A DNA stretch of 37,899 nt from Rhodospirillales bacterium (GTDB taxonomy: Bacteria; Pseudomonadota; Alphaproteobacteria; Rhodospirillales; Casp-alpha2), in NCBI GenBank assembly GCA_017857825.1, contig JAFMCK010000003.1:1-37899 (forward strand), in the 5' to 3' direction. The first letter of the stretch is position 1. Each line of letters begins with the position of its first letter. A program made the position numbers and the translations under genes. The notes beneath the pieces were generated by a model. That model was not told the origin of the DNA and did not search any database. It saw nothing but the letters and a program-made list of their open reading frames with translations. This document shows, in pieces, positions 25,761 to 34,164 of this stretch.

Positions 25761-27729
25761 AATGGAAAACCCCCGCGCGTCTGCAAACGCGCAAGGGTCT
25801 ATTCAGGGAGTAGTAGTCACCCCTGATAATACCCTAAAACCGGAATTGATAAAAGAGTATGTGGCGTTAGTTCACGCTCGCGCCGCCGGTCTTGAAGGAA
25901 AGCTGGTTCTGGCGAGCTATGGCGAGAACCCTGAAACCGGCCAAAGCATTTCGGCCAGAAACCTACACTTCGAAATTGGTGACGTTGACGGCATGACCGA
26001 AGCCGCATTTGCGTTAGGCAATCACCAGCACCGAAATATATATATCCCGCTCGCCGTTATGCGTGCTGACTTGAAGCGTGCGGCTAAGGGTAGCGAAGCT
26101 GATATCGAGGCGGTCCTAGGTTTGGTAGCGGACTTTGACGATCCAGACGCGGCTAGATACGCGAAGCGGATGCCCGTTGATCCTGCCTTGGTGATGGAGA
26201 CAAGCCCAGGCCGATACCAAGCCCTTGTTCTATTTGATACGCCACAAAAGCCAGCCGATGCGAAGCAACTGGCTATAGGACTAAAGCAAGCTGCCGCGTG
26301 TGACCACGGGACGGCAGACCTTTCCCATGTGTGGCGTGTTCCCGGTACTTTGAATTGGCCGAATAAAAAGAAGGTGGCCGAGGGGCGTAGCCCGCAGCCG
26401 CAGCCGGTAAAGATTGCTGAGCCGTGGATGGGCGTGTTTACGAGGCCGAGTGACTTCCCTTCCCAGCCAACACTTGAGGCAAAGAGCCCAGATAAAAAGC
26501 CAACGAAGGATGACGATAAATCCGCAGCGATTTGGACCCTAGAGACTGACCTGCAAGCCCTGATAACAAAGGGCGTTCCGGTAGGTGAACGCAGCGATCA
26601 ATTTTATCATGTGGTCGGGTGGCTAAAGGACAAAGGCTTGTCGCGTGAGAAGATTACAAGTTTATTGGAAGCCCACCCTAACGGTATCGCAGAGAAATAT
26701 AAGGGTCGTGTTGGGGCTCAAGTTGATGCGTGCTTTTCTCAGATTGAAAATAACACGCCGCCGCTGAGCAATGCATCGAGGCATGGTGTGAAGCTCTACA
26801 CCATTGACGAAATCGCAAACCGGCCACCGCCCGAATTTTTGGTTGATGGGTTATTCCCCTTAAAGGGTGTTGCCATCGTCGCGGGTGCATCCGGCCACAT
26901 GAAGTCCTTCGCCATGATTACCATTGGCATGAGTGTGGCTTCAGGCACGCCGCTGGGTGGTCGGAACGTAAAGAAAGGTGACGTGGTCTATATGCTGAAC
27001 GAGGGGCAGAATGGCTTTAGCTATCGGGTCAGAGCGTGCCGTGAGTTTTATGATATGGGCAGCGTTAACGGGTTTCGTGTTGCTGAATGTACGCCCAACC
27101 TAATGGACCCAAAGTCCCTCGAACCATTTGTTGAGGCCATCCAGGCGGCAGACGTATCGCCCCGATTAATCGTGATAGATACGTTTTCCAAGGCAACGTA
27201 TGGCGGCGAAGAAAACAGCGCGAAGGATATGTCGATGGCGATAAGCAATGCCTACGCGATTGCAGATAACTTTGATTGCCTTGTGGTTCTGGTCGACCAC
27301 ATCGGGAAGGATGAGGCCAGAGGTATGCGTGGTTCATCGGCTAAGTACGCCAACGTCGACGCCGTGTGCATGGTTAAAAAGCAGTCGCTACCCTTAAAAA
27401 CTACCGTCCAAATGACCGTTGCAAAGATGAAAGACGGTGAAGATGGAAAGAAGGTTCAGTTTGATATGCGGTTAGTTTCCGTCGCCGGTGAGAGAGTTCC
27501 TGCTTTAGAAGCTCAGCTTGGCGAAGGTGAGAAGCTCGGACAAAGAGACTGGATACGCCTAAAAATTGCGAGTGATGGCTCAGCCTCAAGGGATGCGCTT
27601 CAATCGGAATTCCTGTTGGAATATCCTGAGAGTTCAGCCAGTAGCTTTCGCAACCACATAAGTGCGCTGAAAAAGGCTGGCGACATAAGTGAGGACGCGA
27701 ACGGCTACACTTGCGATGCCGCTTTTTAA
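25753..27729 (+). CDS. Fused primase-helicase (RepB-like primase plus RepA/AAA_25 ATPase)
   Basis: This 658-residue replication protein has three parts. The N-terminal domain (about 35-210) has archaeo-eukaryotic-primase traits: the acidic pair VADFDDP (D127/D129), SPGRYQ (151-156) and RVPGTLN (195-201). The middle (about 365-560) is a RecA-like hexameric helicase domain with a P-loop GASGHMKS (378-385) and Walker B LIVIDTF (Asp476). The C-terminus (about 600-658) resembles a winged helix that could bind an origin. The P-loop has Met where the second Gly is usual. Such a single protein can open and prime an element's own origin, as P4 alpha does; the dyad array at 34018 is a candidate target. 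Confidence 0.88.
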   Translation: MSKMENPRASANAQGSIQGVVVTPDNTLKPELIKEYVALVHARAAGLEGKLVLASYGENPETGQSISARNLHFEIGDVDGMTEAAFALGNHQHRNIYIPLAVMRADLKRAAKGSEADIEAVLGLVADFDDPDAARYAKRMPVDPALVMETSPGRYQALVLFDTPQKPADAKQLAIGLKQAAACDHGTADLSHVWRVPGTLNWPNKKKVAEGRSPQPQPVKIAEPWMGVFTRPSDFPSQPTLEAKSPDKKPTKDDDKSAAIWTLETDLQALITKGVPVGERSDQFYHVVGWLKDKGLSREKITSLLEAHPNGIAEKYKGRVGAQVDACFSQIENNTPPLSNASRHGVKLYTIDEIANRPPPEFLVDGLFPLKGVAIVAGASGHMKSFAMITIGMSVASGTPLGGRNVKKGDVVYMLNEGQNGFSYRVRACREFYDMGSVNGFRVAECTPNLMDPKSLEPFVEAIQAADVSPRLIVIDTFSKATYGGEENSAKDMSMAISNAYAIADNFDCLVVLVDHIGKDEARGMRGSSAKYANVDAVCMVKKQSLPLKTTVQMTVAKMKDGEDGKKVQFDMRLVSVAGERVPALEAQLGEGEKLGQRDWIRLKIASDGSASRDALQSEFLLEYPESSASSFRNHISALKKAGDISEDANGYTCDAAF

Positions 27730-27782
27730 GCGCATCCCAAGAGGTCATTTTAAATCGATTGTAACGCCCCTCTTCTCCCCTA

Positions 27783-27869
27783 TTAGCTACAGGCAGCCGT
27801 AACTATGATTTCAACCTTTAGCTCTTTCCGAGCGAGTTTAGCTTCGCCACAGGCGCGCGCGGGAGTGTG
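27783..27869 (-). pseudogene. C-terminal remnant of a ridA-like gene
   Basis: Read on the minus strand, 28 codons and a TAA stop encode the end of a RidA-family protein ([13 protein letters not shown]... to ...TAACS). 25 of the 28 residues equal the end of the intact protein at 21845-22186, while the DNA is only about 78% identical by eye. Upstream of these codons the similarity stops abruptly and no start or rest of the gene is present. It is a broken fragment of a related, not recently copied, gene. The rest of the 27730-28047 gap shows nothing recognised apart from the ribosome site of the next gene. Confidence 0.82.
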
Positions 27870-28047
27870 GCTATGAAAGCGGGCCCTGAGACGGCAACCT
27901 GGGTCCACGGTAGTTTCGCGACAATTAAGCGGCCGACTGTTAATCGCCTGACGCGATCAAGCTCCTGGAGGATAAAAGCAACAAAACGGACTTTCGGATA
28001 GCTCCTGAAATGTGGCATTGTCACATTAAAATAGCGGGGAGATTGCA

Positions 28048-28515
28048 ATGTTCGGCTTCGGGAAAAAGAAAAAGCTACATGAAATGTCACGACAGACAAT
28101 TTCTCAATTCCACGGGTGGGTGCAAGGGCAACCCGCAGAGGTGTTAGGTGAGTTGTTGGATACGGCTGATCGAGTTCGATTTGATATGAGCATGACCGAT
28201 ACAGCTCGAGAGGCTGAGAAAGTATTTACACAATTTTTCGAAAACCCGTTCTCCATGCAGGAGCAACAACTTCACGCTATGCTTGATTGGTGTACGGACG
28301 TATCCGGCCAGTTCAAAGGACAGGGAGACATGATTCGACTTAGTGGCTTGTCGGTATGGGTTTGTAATGGCGTGTGTGCAGCACACACAGATTTGATCCC
28401 ACTCGGCTCAGCTTTGTGGAAGGACTTGGTGCGGGGTAAGGAACACTCACACTCATTTGAATGGGAAAAATACGAACTAGTACTTAAGCAGTTCGGAGCG
28501 AATGTTTCCCTATGA
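28048..28515 (+). CDS. Hypothetical cytosolic protein
   Basis: This 155-residue protein begins MFGFGKKKK. It is otherwise mainly helical, with two Cys in 'VWVCNGVCAAH' and no membrane segment or known motif. GGGGAG lies eight bases before the ATG, so expression is credible. It is the first gene of a rightward pair with the secreted protein at 28564. The lysine-rich start resembles small peripheral membrane or nucleic-acid-binding proteins, which is not enough to assign a role. Confidence 0.6.
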   Translation: MFGFGKKKKLHEMSRQTISQFHGWVQGQPAEVLGELLDTADRVRFDMSMTDTAREAEKVFTQFFENPFSMQEQQLHAMLDWCTDVSGQFKGQGDMIRLSGLSVWVCNGVCAAHTDLIPLGSALWKDLVRGKEHSHSFEWEKYELVLKQFGANVSL

Positions 28516-28563
28516 CGCGATCTAATGCTCAGCGTGCGATGAAATATAAAGCGGGGGTGCAAT

Positions 28564-29142
28564 ATGCTTATAGCGTCTTTTTCTAGGGGCAAGACGAGAT
28601 GGTTCATTTGTATCCTGACAATTTTATTCGTCGCTGAACCGGCTCACGCCAACGGGATTGAAAGATTAAAACAGTCCAAAGCTAGTGTTCTGGATATAGG
28701 ACTGAATAGACTGAATTTGGCTCTGCAGAGCCGAAACCAAGAATTCTTAAACAGTTATGCTTTCCAAGCGTCCAAAGGAAACTTAGAGCGCTATAAAAGC
28801 ATCCAGAAGATTGATGGAAAACTTTGGGCCAGATATGACGCTCAAAAAAAGAAGATAATGGTCGGCTATTGGCCGGGTAACGGAGAAGTCTTAAAAGGCG
28901 AATGCGGCGCTGTTTTTCATGGCATAAGAAGTATAGCTGGTCTCGATCCTAGAACGCTATCCCCCCATCATGGCTTCTCTTCATTCTCTGTTCATTTGTC
29001 TTTAGTGCATGACGTTTTAAAAGCGGATAAGACGGAGTTGAGAGCGTTGGACGAAGAAATTGTACTACACGTCTATTCATACCCAGTTGAATGCTGGGGA
29101 ACCTTGTATAGCGAAGATCTAACAATGGAAGTTAAAGAATAA
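28564..29142 (+). CDS. Hypothetical secreted protein
   Basis: This is a 192-residue protein with a signal peptide: basic start, hydrophobic 'WFICILTILFVAEPAHA', cleavage near residue 29. The mature part is about 160 residues and has a pair of Cys ('GECGAVFH' and 'PVECWGTL') that could form a disulfide. No family is recognised. GGGGG precedes the ATG. It follows the 155-residue gene by 48 bp and is probably co-expressed. As an exported cargo protein it might act on the cell surface. Confidence 0.62.
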   Translation: MLIASFSRGKTRWFICILTILFVAEPAHANGIERLKQSKASVLDIGLNRLNLALQSRNQEFLNSYAFQASKGNLERYKSIQKIDGKLWARYDAQKKKIMVGYWPGNGEVLKGECGAVFHGIRSIAGLDPRTLSPHHGFSSFSVHLSLVHDVLKADKTELRALDEEIVLHVYSYPVECWGTLYSEDLTMEVKE

Positions 29143-29212
29143 TATTGCCTGTATTCGATTATAGAATAGCCGCCCCAATCGTCCTGAGCAGCTGTCTAGT
29201 TCGCTAACCGAC

Positions 29213-29587
29213 TCATTCGCAAACCTTAGTAATACCGGCGCCGTAGCAGTTTCCTGATGGAGAGTCTCCTCCGTCGCCTGCAAAAAAATAACCGAAAAGC
29301 CCCATCCCAAGTATAAGGATGACAGCCATGATTAAGTCGGGACGTGACCGCTCATGCTCTTCCTTCATTTCGCGGTTTTTTTCAGAAGTCTTCGAGTTAT
29401 AGCTTAGAGCAATGTTTTCATATGCACGTCGCCAATTAGCGTCTTGTTCATGCGCCCAAAAAGCTAACTCTATATCTTTAACTTCTTCAATTGGCCGAGT
29501 AACGATGGGTGATTGTTTGCACACTAAGGCCAGCATTGGCCGTAAGGTTTTAAGATCGGCGAAATGCAGATCATCGAAACTCGGCAT
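29213..29587 (-). CDS. Hypothetical single-pass membrane protein
   Basis: This is a 124-residue protein with a helical, charged cytosolic part and one membrane helix near the C-terminus ('IMAVILILGMGLFGYFFA'). A short glycine-rich tail with two Cys (GNCYGAGITKVCE) follows. The ATG at 29587 has AAGGAAG nine bases upstream; a TTG at 29611 would take the ribosome site into the coding region. No family is recognised. It runs opposite to the secreted gene, and their 3' ends are 70 bp apart. Confidence 0.55.
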   Translation of the reverse strand: MPSFDDLHFADLKTLRPMLALVCKQSPIVTRPIEEVKDIELAFWAHEQDANWRRAYENIALSYNSKTSEKNREMKEEHERSRPDLIMAVILILGMGLFGYFFAGDGGDSPSGNCYGAGITKVCE

Positions 29588-29617
29588 GTTCGGCAGCTTC
29601 CTTTTAAACAAAGCTTA

Positions 29618-29824
29618 CTACCTCACCGCCACAACCTGCACCGACCCGCCCAGCCCGCCGCACTCATTACACCGCGCCTTAGCGCCTATCTCAGTCAGCG
29701 TAACACTCCCACCATACTTTGCGGCAATCGCATTCACGTCGATATCTGCAACGCGCTTACAGGCGTCACAGAACACACGTAGGCCGTGATTGTTGGATAG
29801 GAGGTTGGCGAGGGTGGCGGTCAT
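29618..29824 (-). CDS. Small zinc-ribbon protein
   Basis: This is a 68-residue protein with two Cys pairs, FCDACK (about 18-23) and ARCNECGG (about 50-57), spaced to bind one zinc ion. Similar short zinc-ribbon proteins are common in alphaproteobacteria and of unknown role. It ends 30 bp before the start of the downstream membrane protein and may be co-transcribed with it. The ribosome site is not clear. A 6-bp inverted repeat directly precedes the ATG. Confidence 0.65.
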   Translation of the reverse strand: MTATLANLLSNNHGLRVFCDACKRVADIDVNAIAAKYGGSVTLTEIGAKARCNECGGLGGSVQVVAVR

Positions 29825-29849
29825 GTCTGCATTTTAACAGGAAGCAGAC
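29825..29849 (-). promoter_or_regulatory. Inverted repeat touching the zinc-ribbon start
   Basis: GTCTGC (29825-29830) pairs with GCAGAC (29844-29849) immediately upstream of the ATG. It may be an operator or leader hairpin. On the plus strand it is followed by GTTTTT, so it could also act as a terminator for rightward transcripts. Confidence 0.3.
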
Positions 29850-29947
29850 GTTTTTCCATAGTGGGTCAATGGTCTGCTTGTAGCTAGCTCCAGAAATCAA
29901 TACAGCGGAGAGAAATGGTGCAAGAGGATTAGGTCGAATCCGCCACC

Positions 29948-30073
29948 TTAGCCTTTGCCTTTGCCAGTCGTTGTTTTTTTGATGCCTGAATCTGCCGTCG
30001 CTAAAACTTTTTCTTTAACTTTTTTGGGCTTTTTGGCTTCTCGATTGCCTCGTTGATTATTACCTTTAGCCAT
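29948..30073 (-). CDS. 41-residue Lys/Gly-rich small protein
   Basis: This short gene encodes a very basic peptide starting MAKGNNQRGNREAKKPKK and ending in 'TTTGKGKG'. The ribosome site is excellent (GGAGG eight bases before the ATG), and the leader holds a palindrome at 30100-30117. From memory, near-identical 'MAKGNN...KKPKK' proteins occur widely in alphaproteobacteria as unnamed small proteins, probably binding nucleic acid or ribosomes by charge. It lies 114 bp downstream of an ATP-grasp ligase gene on the same strand, so a peptide-substrate role is conceivable but unproven. Confidence 0.75.
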   Translation of the reverse strand: MAKGNNQRGNREAKKPKKVKEKVLATADSGIKKTTTGKGKG

Positions 30074-30099
30074 TATGGTACCCTCCGGGTGCTAAAAAC

Positions 30100-30117
30100 T
30101 TAGGTCGTCAGACCTAA
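30100..30117 (-). terminator. Palindrome with T-run between ATP-grasp and small-protein genes
   Basis: TTAGGTC (30100-30106) pairs with GACCTAA (30111-30117) over a 4-base loop. Read on the minus strand it is followed by GTTTTT, a short intrinsic-terminator layout. It would end or attenuate the ATP-grasp transcript before the small gene, or serve as an operator for it. Confidence 0.5.
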
Positions 30118-30187
30118 ACGTGATCGATTTTCTCCCGCGAAATCGCTGGTTGCAAAATTACGAGGCTTCCGCATCAAGGGGGCCTAA

Positions 30188-31354
30188 TCATGGTGTTAAT
30201 TCAAGCGTGGCAACCGGGTGATGTCGCGTTTTGTCACTATTGTGGGTTAGCCCGTTATCCGCAATTCGGAGGATCATTTGTTCATAATCCATTTCTAGAT
30301 TGAGTAAACAGGCTCGATAGAAATACCCCTTTCGAAGGCCCGGCATAAGGTTTGCCTCGATAAAGTGCGGGACCTGGTTAGCATCCATTTTAACATCAAT
30401 GCGACCAAAAGATTTTCCGCCCAGTGCCTTAAAGGCAGCTTTTGCCAGATCAGAAAGTTGCTTGTGAACGAGGATGTCGGTGACTGCGGTGACCGTCTCA
30501 CGGTCAAATTTCTTAATGTCGAAATCCAGAATGCGATCGCCATTTTTGTTTTCGTCCACGATAATTTCTATCGGCATTGCCGTCAGCTTCTGACTGGCGT
30601 TGTCTTCGAAAATGCCAACGCTGAATTCTCTGCCGGATAAGTAGGTTTCTACCAGGCAGGGTAATGCCTGAGACTGATGAATATCCATGACTTTTGAACG
30701 AAAGCTTTCAAAATCATAGACGATTGAGTTGGCATCAATTCCCCGGCTATCACCACCAGTTAGCGGCTTCACAAACAGCGGGTACTCCAGCGGGACGGAC
30801 CCTGCCGTCGGGTGAGTGTCGGGGGCCGTTATAAAGTGACGGGCTGTTGCGACCCCTGAGTCGCGCATAATGTTTTTTGCCCGGCTTTTGTCTGACTCTC
30901 TATCGAGCGCTTTTCGGTTGGACGCCATATAGGCAATGCCATGACGGTCGAGAAAATCATTAAGCCACAGGTCGGTACCACTGAAATTGAAATATTTCAC
31001 ACCAGAGAATACGAGATCTGGCTTTCGCGTCGCCAATTTTATCAAGTCAGCTAAGGTGTTGATGCAGGTAATGACGACGCTTTCATAGCGACTGGACAGA
31101 ATGCGTAAAATTAGGTTTTCGTCTAATCCGATGCCAATGGATTTTCTATTCTTGGTGACGTCTATGGCATCGGGAATAGTAACAATCTCGATCGTCTTGC
31201 TCGACTTCGTCGTCGTAATGGCCGTCGGAAGGATGGACGGCGGATGGTGTAGGCCTTGGTAAGGCGCTGGCAAAGCACCCAAGATCATTTCATCAGGAAT
31301 GTTCGTCGCTTTCGCGTTAATTGTTTTCAAAGCACGCCTTTCTCTAGAGGGCAT
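30188..31354 (-). CDS. ATP-grasp ligase, D-Ala-D-Ala ligase-like
   Basis: This 388-residue protein has an ATP-grasp fold in its second half. Landmarks are 'KSRAKNIMRDSGVATARHF' (hinge helix), 'YPLFVKPLTGGDSRGI' (phosphate-binding loop), 'VETYLSGREFSVGIF' and 'GRIDVKMD' with 'FIEANLMPGL', the metal-binding Glu/Asn strand of Ddl enzymes. The first 190 residues hold a Rossmann-like preATP-grasp region. Such enzymes join a carboxylate to an amine using ATP. The amino acid or peptide acted on is unknown; it is longer and more divergent than housekeeping Ddl. The start at 31354 has GGAGC ten bases upstream. Confidence 0.8.
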   Translation of the reverse strand: MPSRERRALKTINAKATNIPDEMILGALPAPYQGLHHPPSILPTAITTTKSSKTIEIVTIPDAIDVTKNRKSIGIGLDENLILRILSSRYESVVITCINTLADLIKLATRKPDLVFSGVKYFNFSGTDLWLNDFLDRHGIAYMASNRKALDRESDKSRAKNIMRDSGVATARHFITAPDTHPTAGSVPLEYPLFVKPLTGGDSRGIDANSIVYDFESFRSKVMDIHQSQALPCLVETYLSGREFSVGIFEDNASQKLTAMPIEIIVDENKNGDRILDFDIKKFDRETVTAVTDILVHKQLSDLAKAAFKALGGKSFGRIDVKMDANQVPHFIEANLMPGLRKGYFYRACLLNLEMDYEQMILRIADNGLTHNSDKTRHHPVATLELTP

Positions 31355-32105
31355 GAGCGGGTTCGCTCCATGGAAATGGAGCGGAACGGCGAAAGCTGCG
31401 GACACCGAAGGCGCCGCCGGGCTCACTTAATTTTAAGGTTAGGGCGTCCCGATCTATCTCGATCGCGATGCTTAAACAGCGTCAATTTGTATAGGCTTTA
31501 GCGCGCAACACCAACGATCATGTCAAGAAGGCGACCATGCAGTGGGCCAACACCTCTAGGATGTAGCTATTATCGCCCAGTTCGTGGATAGAAATGTTGG
31601 ACGCTGTATTTAAGAATACCACAGCGCCATCATGATATAAGGTCATGAGGCGTGGTTGCCGTCAAGGTGATTGTTTTCGGGGGTCGGCAGCATTCCTATG
31701 ACAACACTGTTGGCGTCGATAGTTAGGGTCGCGTAACGGGAATTAAAGTCGCCGCTGAGAGGGCGAAGATTAGAGTGATCTCAATATGCTTCTAGCCGTA
31801 AAGCTCGACTATTTAGGGGGCTGTATTTTTCTGCAAGCCGCCGAGCGAAGCGTCTCCGAAACCAAATCATACGCCAATAATTAGCAACTCCAGTGCATTC
31901 ACCTCAGTCAGCAAATGACAGCATAGGGTCATCAACGGACCTCGACAATCCAGCCTGATAATGTCCGCTTACAGATCATAACCAGTCTCGATGACGTGAC
32001 CTCAATCTGGTCCGCTTGTAGCCAAAAGGGGAATATAGATATTCTGATCCACGTCATGTACTTTCTATCGACAGGTGCGAGAAATGGCGACGATTTGGAA
32101 TTTCG
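31355..32105. other. 751-bp stretch without a recognisable gene
   Basis: I see no open frame with protein-like composition, RNA gene or insertion sequence here. Short half-similar segments (TCCGCTTACAG at 31966-31976 and TCCGCTTGTAG at 32009-32019) are the only repeats noticed. It separates two divergent cargo genes and should hold both promoters; it may also contain decayed DNA. Confidence 0.5.
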
Positions 32106-33077
32106 ATGAAAAACATTTTCTCTTCTTATCCAGTTGCCAATATTGGAAGGCATTTTGGGCTGACATATTTTGACATTGGTTCCAGAGGCGGTTTTCAGGA
32201 CGACCTATACCCCATTGCCTTTGCTGTAGATGTGGTGGGGTTCGAACCTGATCCAGAAGAATTTGAACGTTTACTCCACCGACCGATTGAACCGTGGAGG
32301 TCGGTTACACATTTGCCATATGGTGTTGGAGATATATCTGGACGCCAAAAACTTTTCATACCAACCGACCCGCAATCAGCCTCTTTATTAAAACATAATA
32401 CGAAGATCGGACGTAAGTTTAACAAAACACAGTTTTTTGAAATTGATCGAACCGAGGAAATAGAAACACTTTGTCTGAAAGACGCTCTTGAAAAAACGAC
32501 TCTCAAATCAATTGATTATTTGAAAATTGATATTGAAGGGGCGGAGCTAGCTGTTTTCATGTCGTCTCCTGCCGTAATGGGCGACGTGCTGGCGATTAAA
32601 ACTGAGGTTTCCTTTTTGCCATTTCGCAACGGCCAACCGCTGGCCAGAGATGTTGATCTCTTCCTAGAACAAGCTGGTTTTGAATTGATGGACATTGCCG
32701 AACCAGCCCATTGGCGGCGCCATGGACATTTAATACACCCCTATTATTCTTCCGAGAATCCACCATATTCAAAAGCACAGATCATGCAGGCGGATTGTCT
32801 TTATTTCCGAGATCCGGATAGTTTGGATGGTGATGTTACAAAGCTTCTCAAGTTAACCCTGATCGCTTTATCTTTTGGCTACTTTGATCATGCGTTGATG
32901 ATCTTGGAACGATCAGAAGTTGCAGAATTCCTATCGACCGAGTACAGCAAAAAACCTATCGATATCGTCGGGCCACTATCAAGTGCATATGGTCGCAAGG
33001 CATTTCTTCAAGCATTCTATCTGCAGATCCGGAACATCATACCATTCGTTCGTTATCTAAAAAATCTGCTACGTTGA
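32106..33077 (+). CDS. FkbM family methyltransferase
   Basis: This is a 323-residue S-adenosylmethionine-dependent methyltransferase of the FkbM type. 'LTYFDIGSRGGFQ' near the N-terminus is the SAM-binding loop, 'VVGFEPDPEEF' the acidic strand that holds the ribose, and 'SIDYLKIDIEGAELAVF' the family hallmark. FkbM enzymes O-methylate sugars, glycans or secondary metabolites. The gene is AT-richer than the host genes and has only a weak ribosome site (GGA). The C-terminal third (about 240-323) extends beyond the fold. In an element this points to a surface glycan or metabolite modification cargo. Confidence 0.87.
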   Translation: MKNIFSSYPVANIGRHFGLTYFDIGSRGGFQDDLYPIAFAVDVVGFEPDPEEFERLLHRPIEPWRSVTHLPYGVGDISGRQKLFIPTDPQSASLLKHNTKIGRKFNKTQFFEIDRTEEIETLCLKDALEKTTLKSIDYLKIDIEGAELAVFMSSPAVMGDVLAIKTEVSFLPFRNGQPLARDVDLFLEQAGFELMDIAEPAHWRRHGHLIHPYYSSENPPYSKAQIMQADCLYFRDPDSLDGDVTKLLKLTLIALSFGYFDHALMILERSEVAEFLSTEYSKKPIDIVGPLSSAYGRKAFLQAFYLQIRNIIPFVRYLKNLLR

Positions 33078-33200
33078 TGAGCGCATTTCTAAGTTTGGAA
33101 ACTTCGGCTTCGGGTCACAAACGGCCTAAGCAGAGCGGATGGTAATTAGTCCGCGTTCCAAGCATAAGCGGTAATTTTCCTCAGAATTTAGCCTTACAGG

Positions 33201-33917
33201 CTACTTCACATCTGCGAACGCCGTAGAGAGGAATTTATCAATCGTGGCCTTCGTCTTTGGATCGTGGGCAACAGGGTGACCTGTATCGACGTAAATAGCT
33301 TCAAATTGCCCTCTAAAGACATCTGAGCAGAGTGAGTTGTCTGAGACTTCCGTATCGTGGCGGCCATTGATATGCAGGGCAGGAATGTTTGATGAGGCTT
33401 TAAAGTTGCGCTTTGAGCAACCGAACCCGATTGCAACCACAGCATTGAAATCATCACCGCCATACTCAGCGGCAGCTATTCCGCCTTCACTGAAGCCAGC
33501 CAGAACCACCCTGTTTTGATCAACCCAATCGAATTGTCTAACGCGCTCTAACATTAAACGCGCTTCTTCGTGACGCCAGCCAAGTACACTATTCGCCCTT
33601 CCGCATGAACTTGATCTATTTGGGCGGGCAAAACTTGAAGGGGCAAACACCACGTAACCGAGCTCGTTAAAAATGCTGATGTGGTCGAATTGACGACCAT
33701 TTAACCCTGAACAGCCGTGCAGAAAAACGACTGCTGGCAATGGTTCCTTTTGACACCCTTCATCTTGAAGGGTCAGCGGCCCAGTGAAGCACTCTGAGGT
33801 TATGGGAAAGCTCACCCTAGCAAAATCTACAATCTTCGACTTTGTAAGCTCACTTGTCGTCACACACCCTGCCGTGAGTGATATAGCGATTAAACATACT
33901 AATTTGGATATCTGCAT
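33201..33917 (-). CDS. Lipoprotein alpha/beta hydrolase, dienelactone-hydrolase-like
   Basis: This is a 238-residue protein with a lipoprotein signal ('ISLTAGC', Cys near residue 18), so it is membrane-anchored outside the cytosol. The hydrolase fold is clear: 'AVVFLHGCSGLNGRQ' (oxyanion loop), 'VVLAGFSEGGIAAAEYGG' with the G-x-S-x-G nucleophile, 'HINGRHDTEV' with the acid Asp, and 'VDTGHPVAHD' with the catalytic His. It should cleave an ester or lactone; the substrate is unknown. ATG 33917 is chosen over GTG 33923, which is two codons upstream and in frame. It ends the cargo block; its upstream flank is the dyad-rich region. Confidence 0.82.
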   Translation of the reverse strand: MQISKLVCLIAISLTAGCVTTSELTKSKIVDFARVSFPITSECFTGPLTLQDEGCQKEPLPAVVFLHGCSGLNGRQFDHISIFNELGYVVFAPSSFARPNRSSSCGRANSVLGWRHEEARLMLERVRQFDWVDQNRVVLAGFSEGGIAAAEYGGDDFNAVVAIGFGCSKRNFKASSNIPALHINGRHDTEVSDNSLCSDVFRGQFEAIYVDTGHPVAHDPKTKATIDKFLSTAFADVK

Positions 33918-34016
33918 TATCACCCAACCATGAGAAAACTATCTTGTGCATCGCCCATAAACCTAAAATCAGAAAACACACGTATCAACTATGGATACAT
34001 ACGTGGGTATGTTTAA

Positions 34017-34164
34017 GCGCATCACCCCTGATGCGCCCTACTCCGCATCTAAGGTGATGCGCTAGTGATGCGCTTTTTAAGTGATGCGCGCTGAAAGCCG
34101 CAGAAAACATAGGCTTTTGAGCGCATCTGGGGTGATGCGGAATAGATGCAGCCACAAGCGCATC
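34017..34164. repeat. Array of GATGCG dyads, candidate origin of replication
   Basis: The hexamer GATGCG or its complement CGCATC occurs nine times in 147 bp. Six of these copies form three 18-bp units of identical geometry, CGCATC-N6-GATGCG: 34018-34035 (N6 ACCCCT), 34044-34061 (TAAGGT) and 34122-34139 (TGGGGT). Further single copies lie at 34067-34072, 34083-34088 and 34159-34164. The first and third units are near inverted copies of each other. GATGCGCGCTGAAAGCC (34083-34099) also faces GGCTTTTGAGCGCATC (34112-34127), so the strand can fold extensively. This resembles an iteron or operator array; origin function is inference. Confidence 0.7.
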
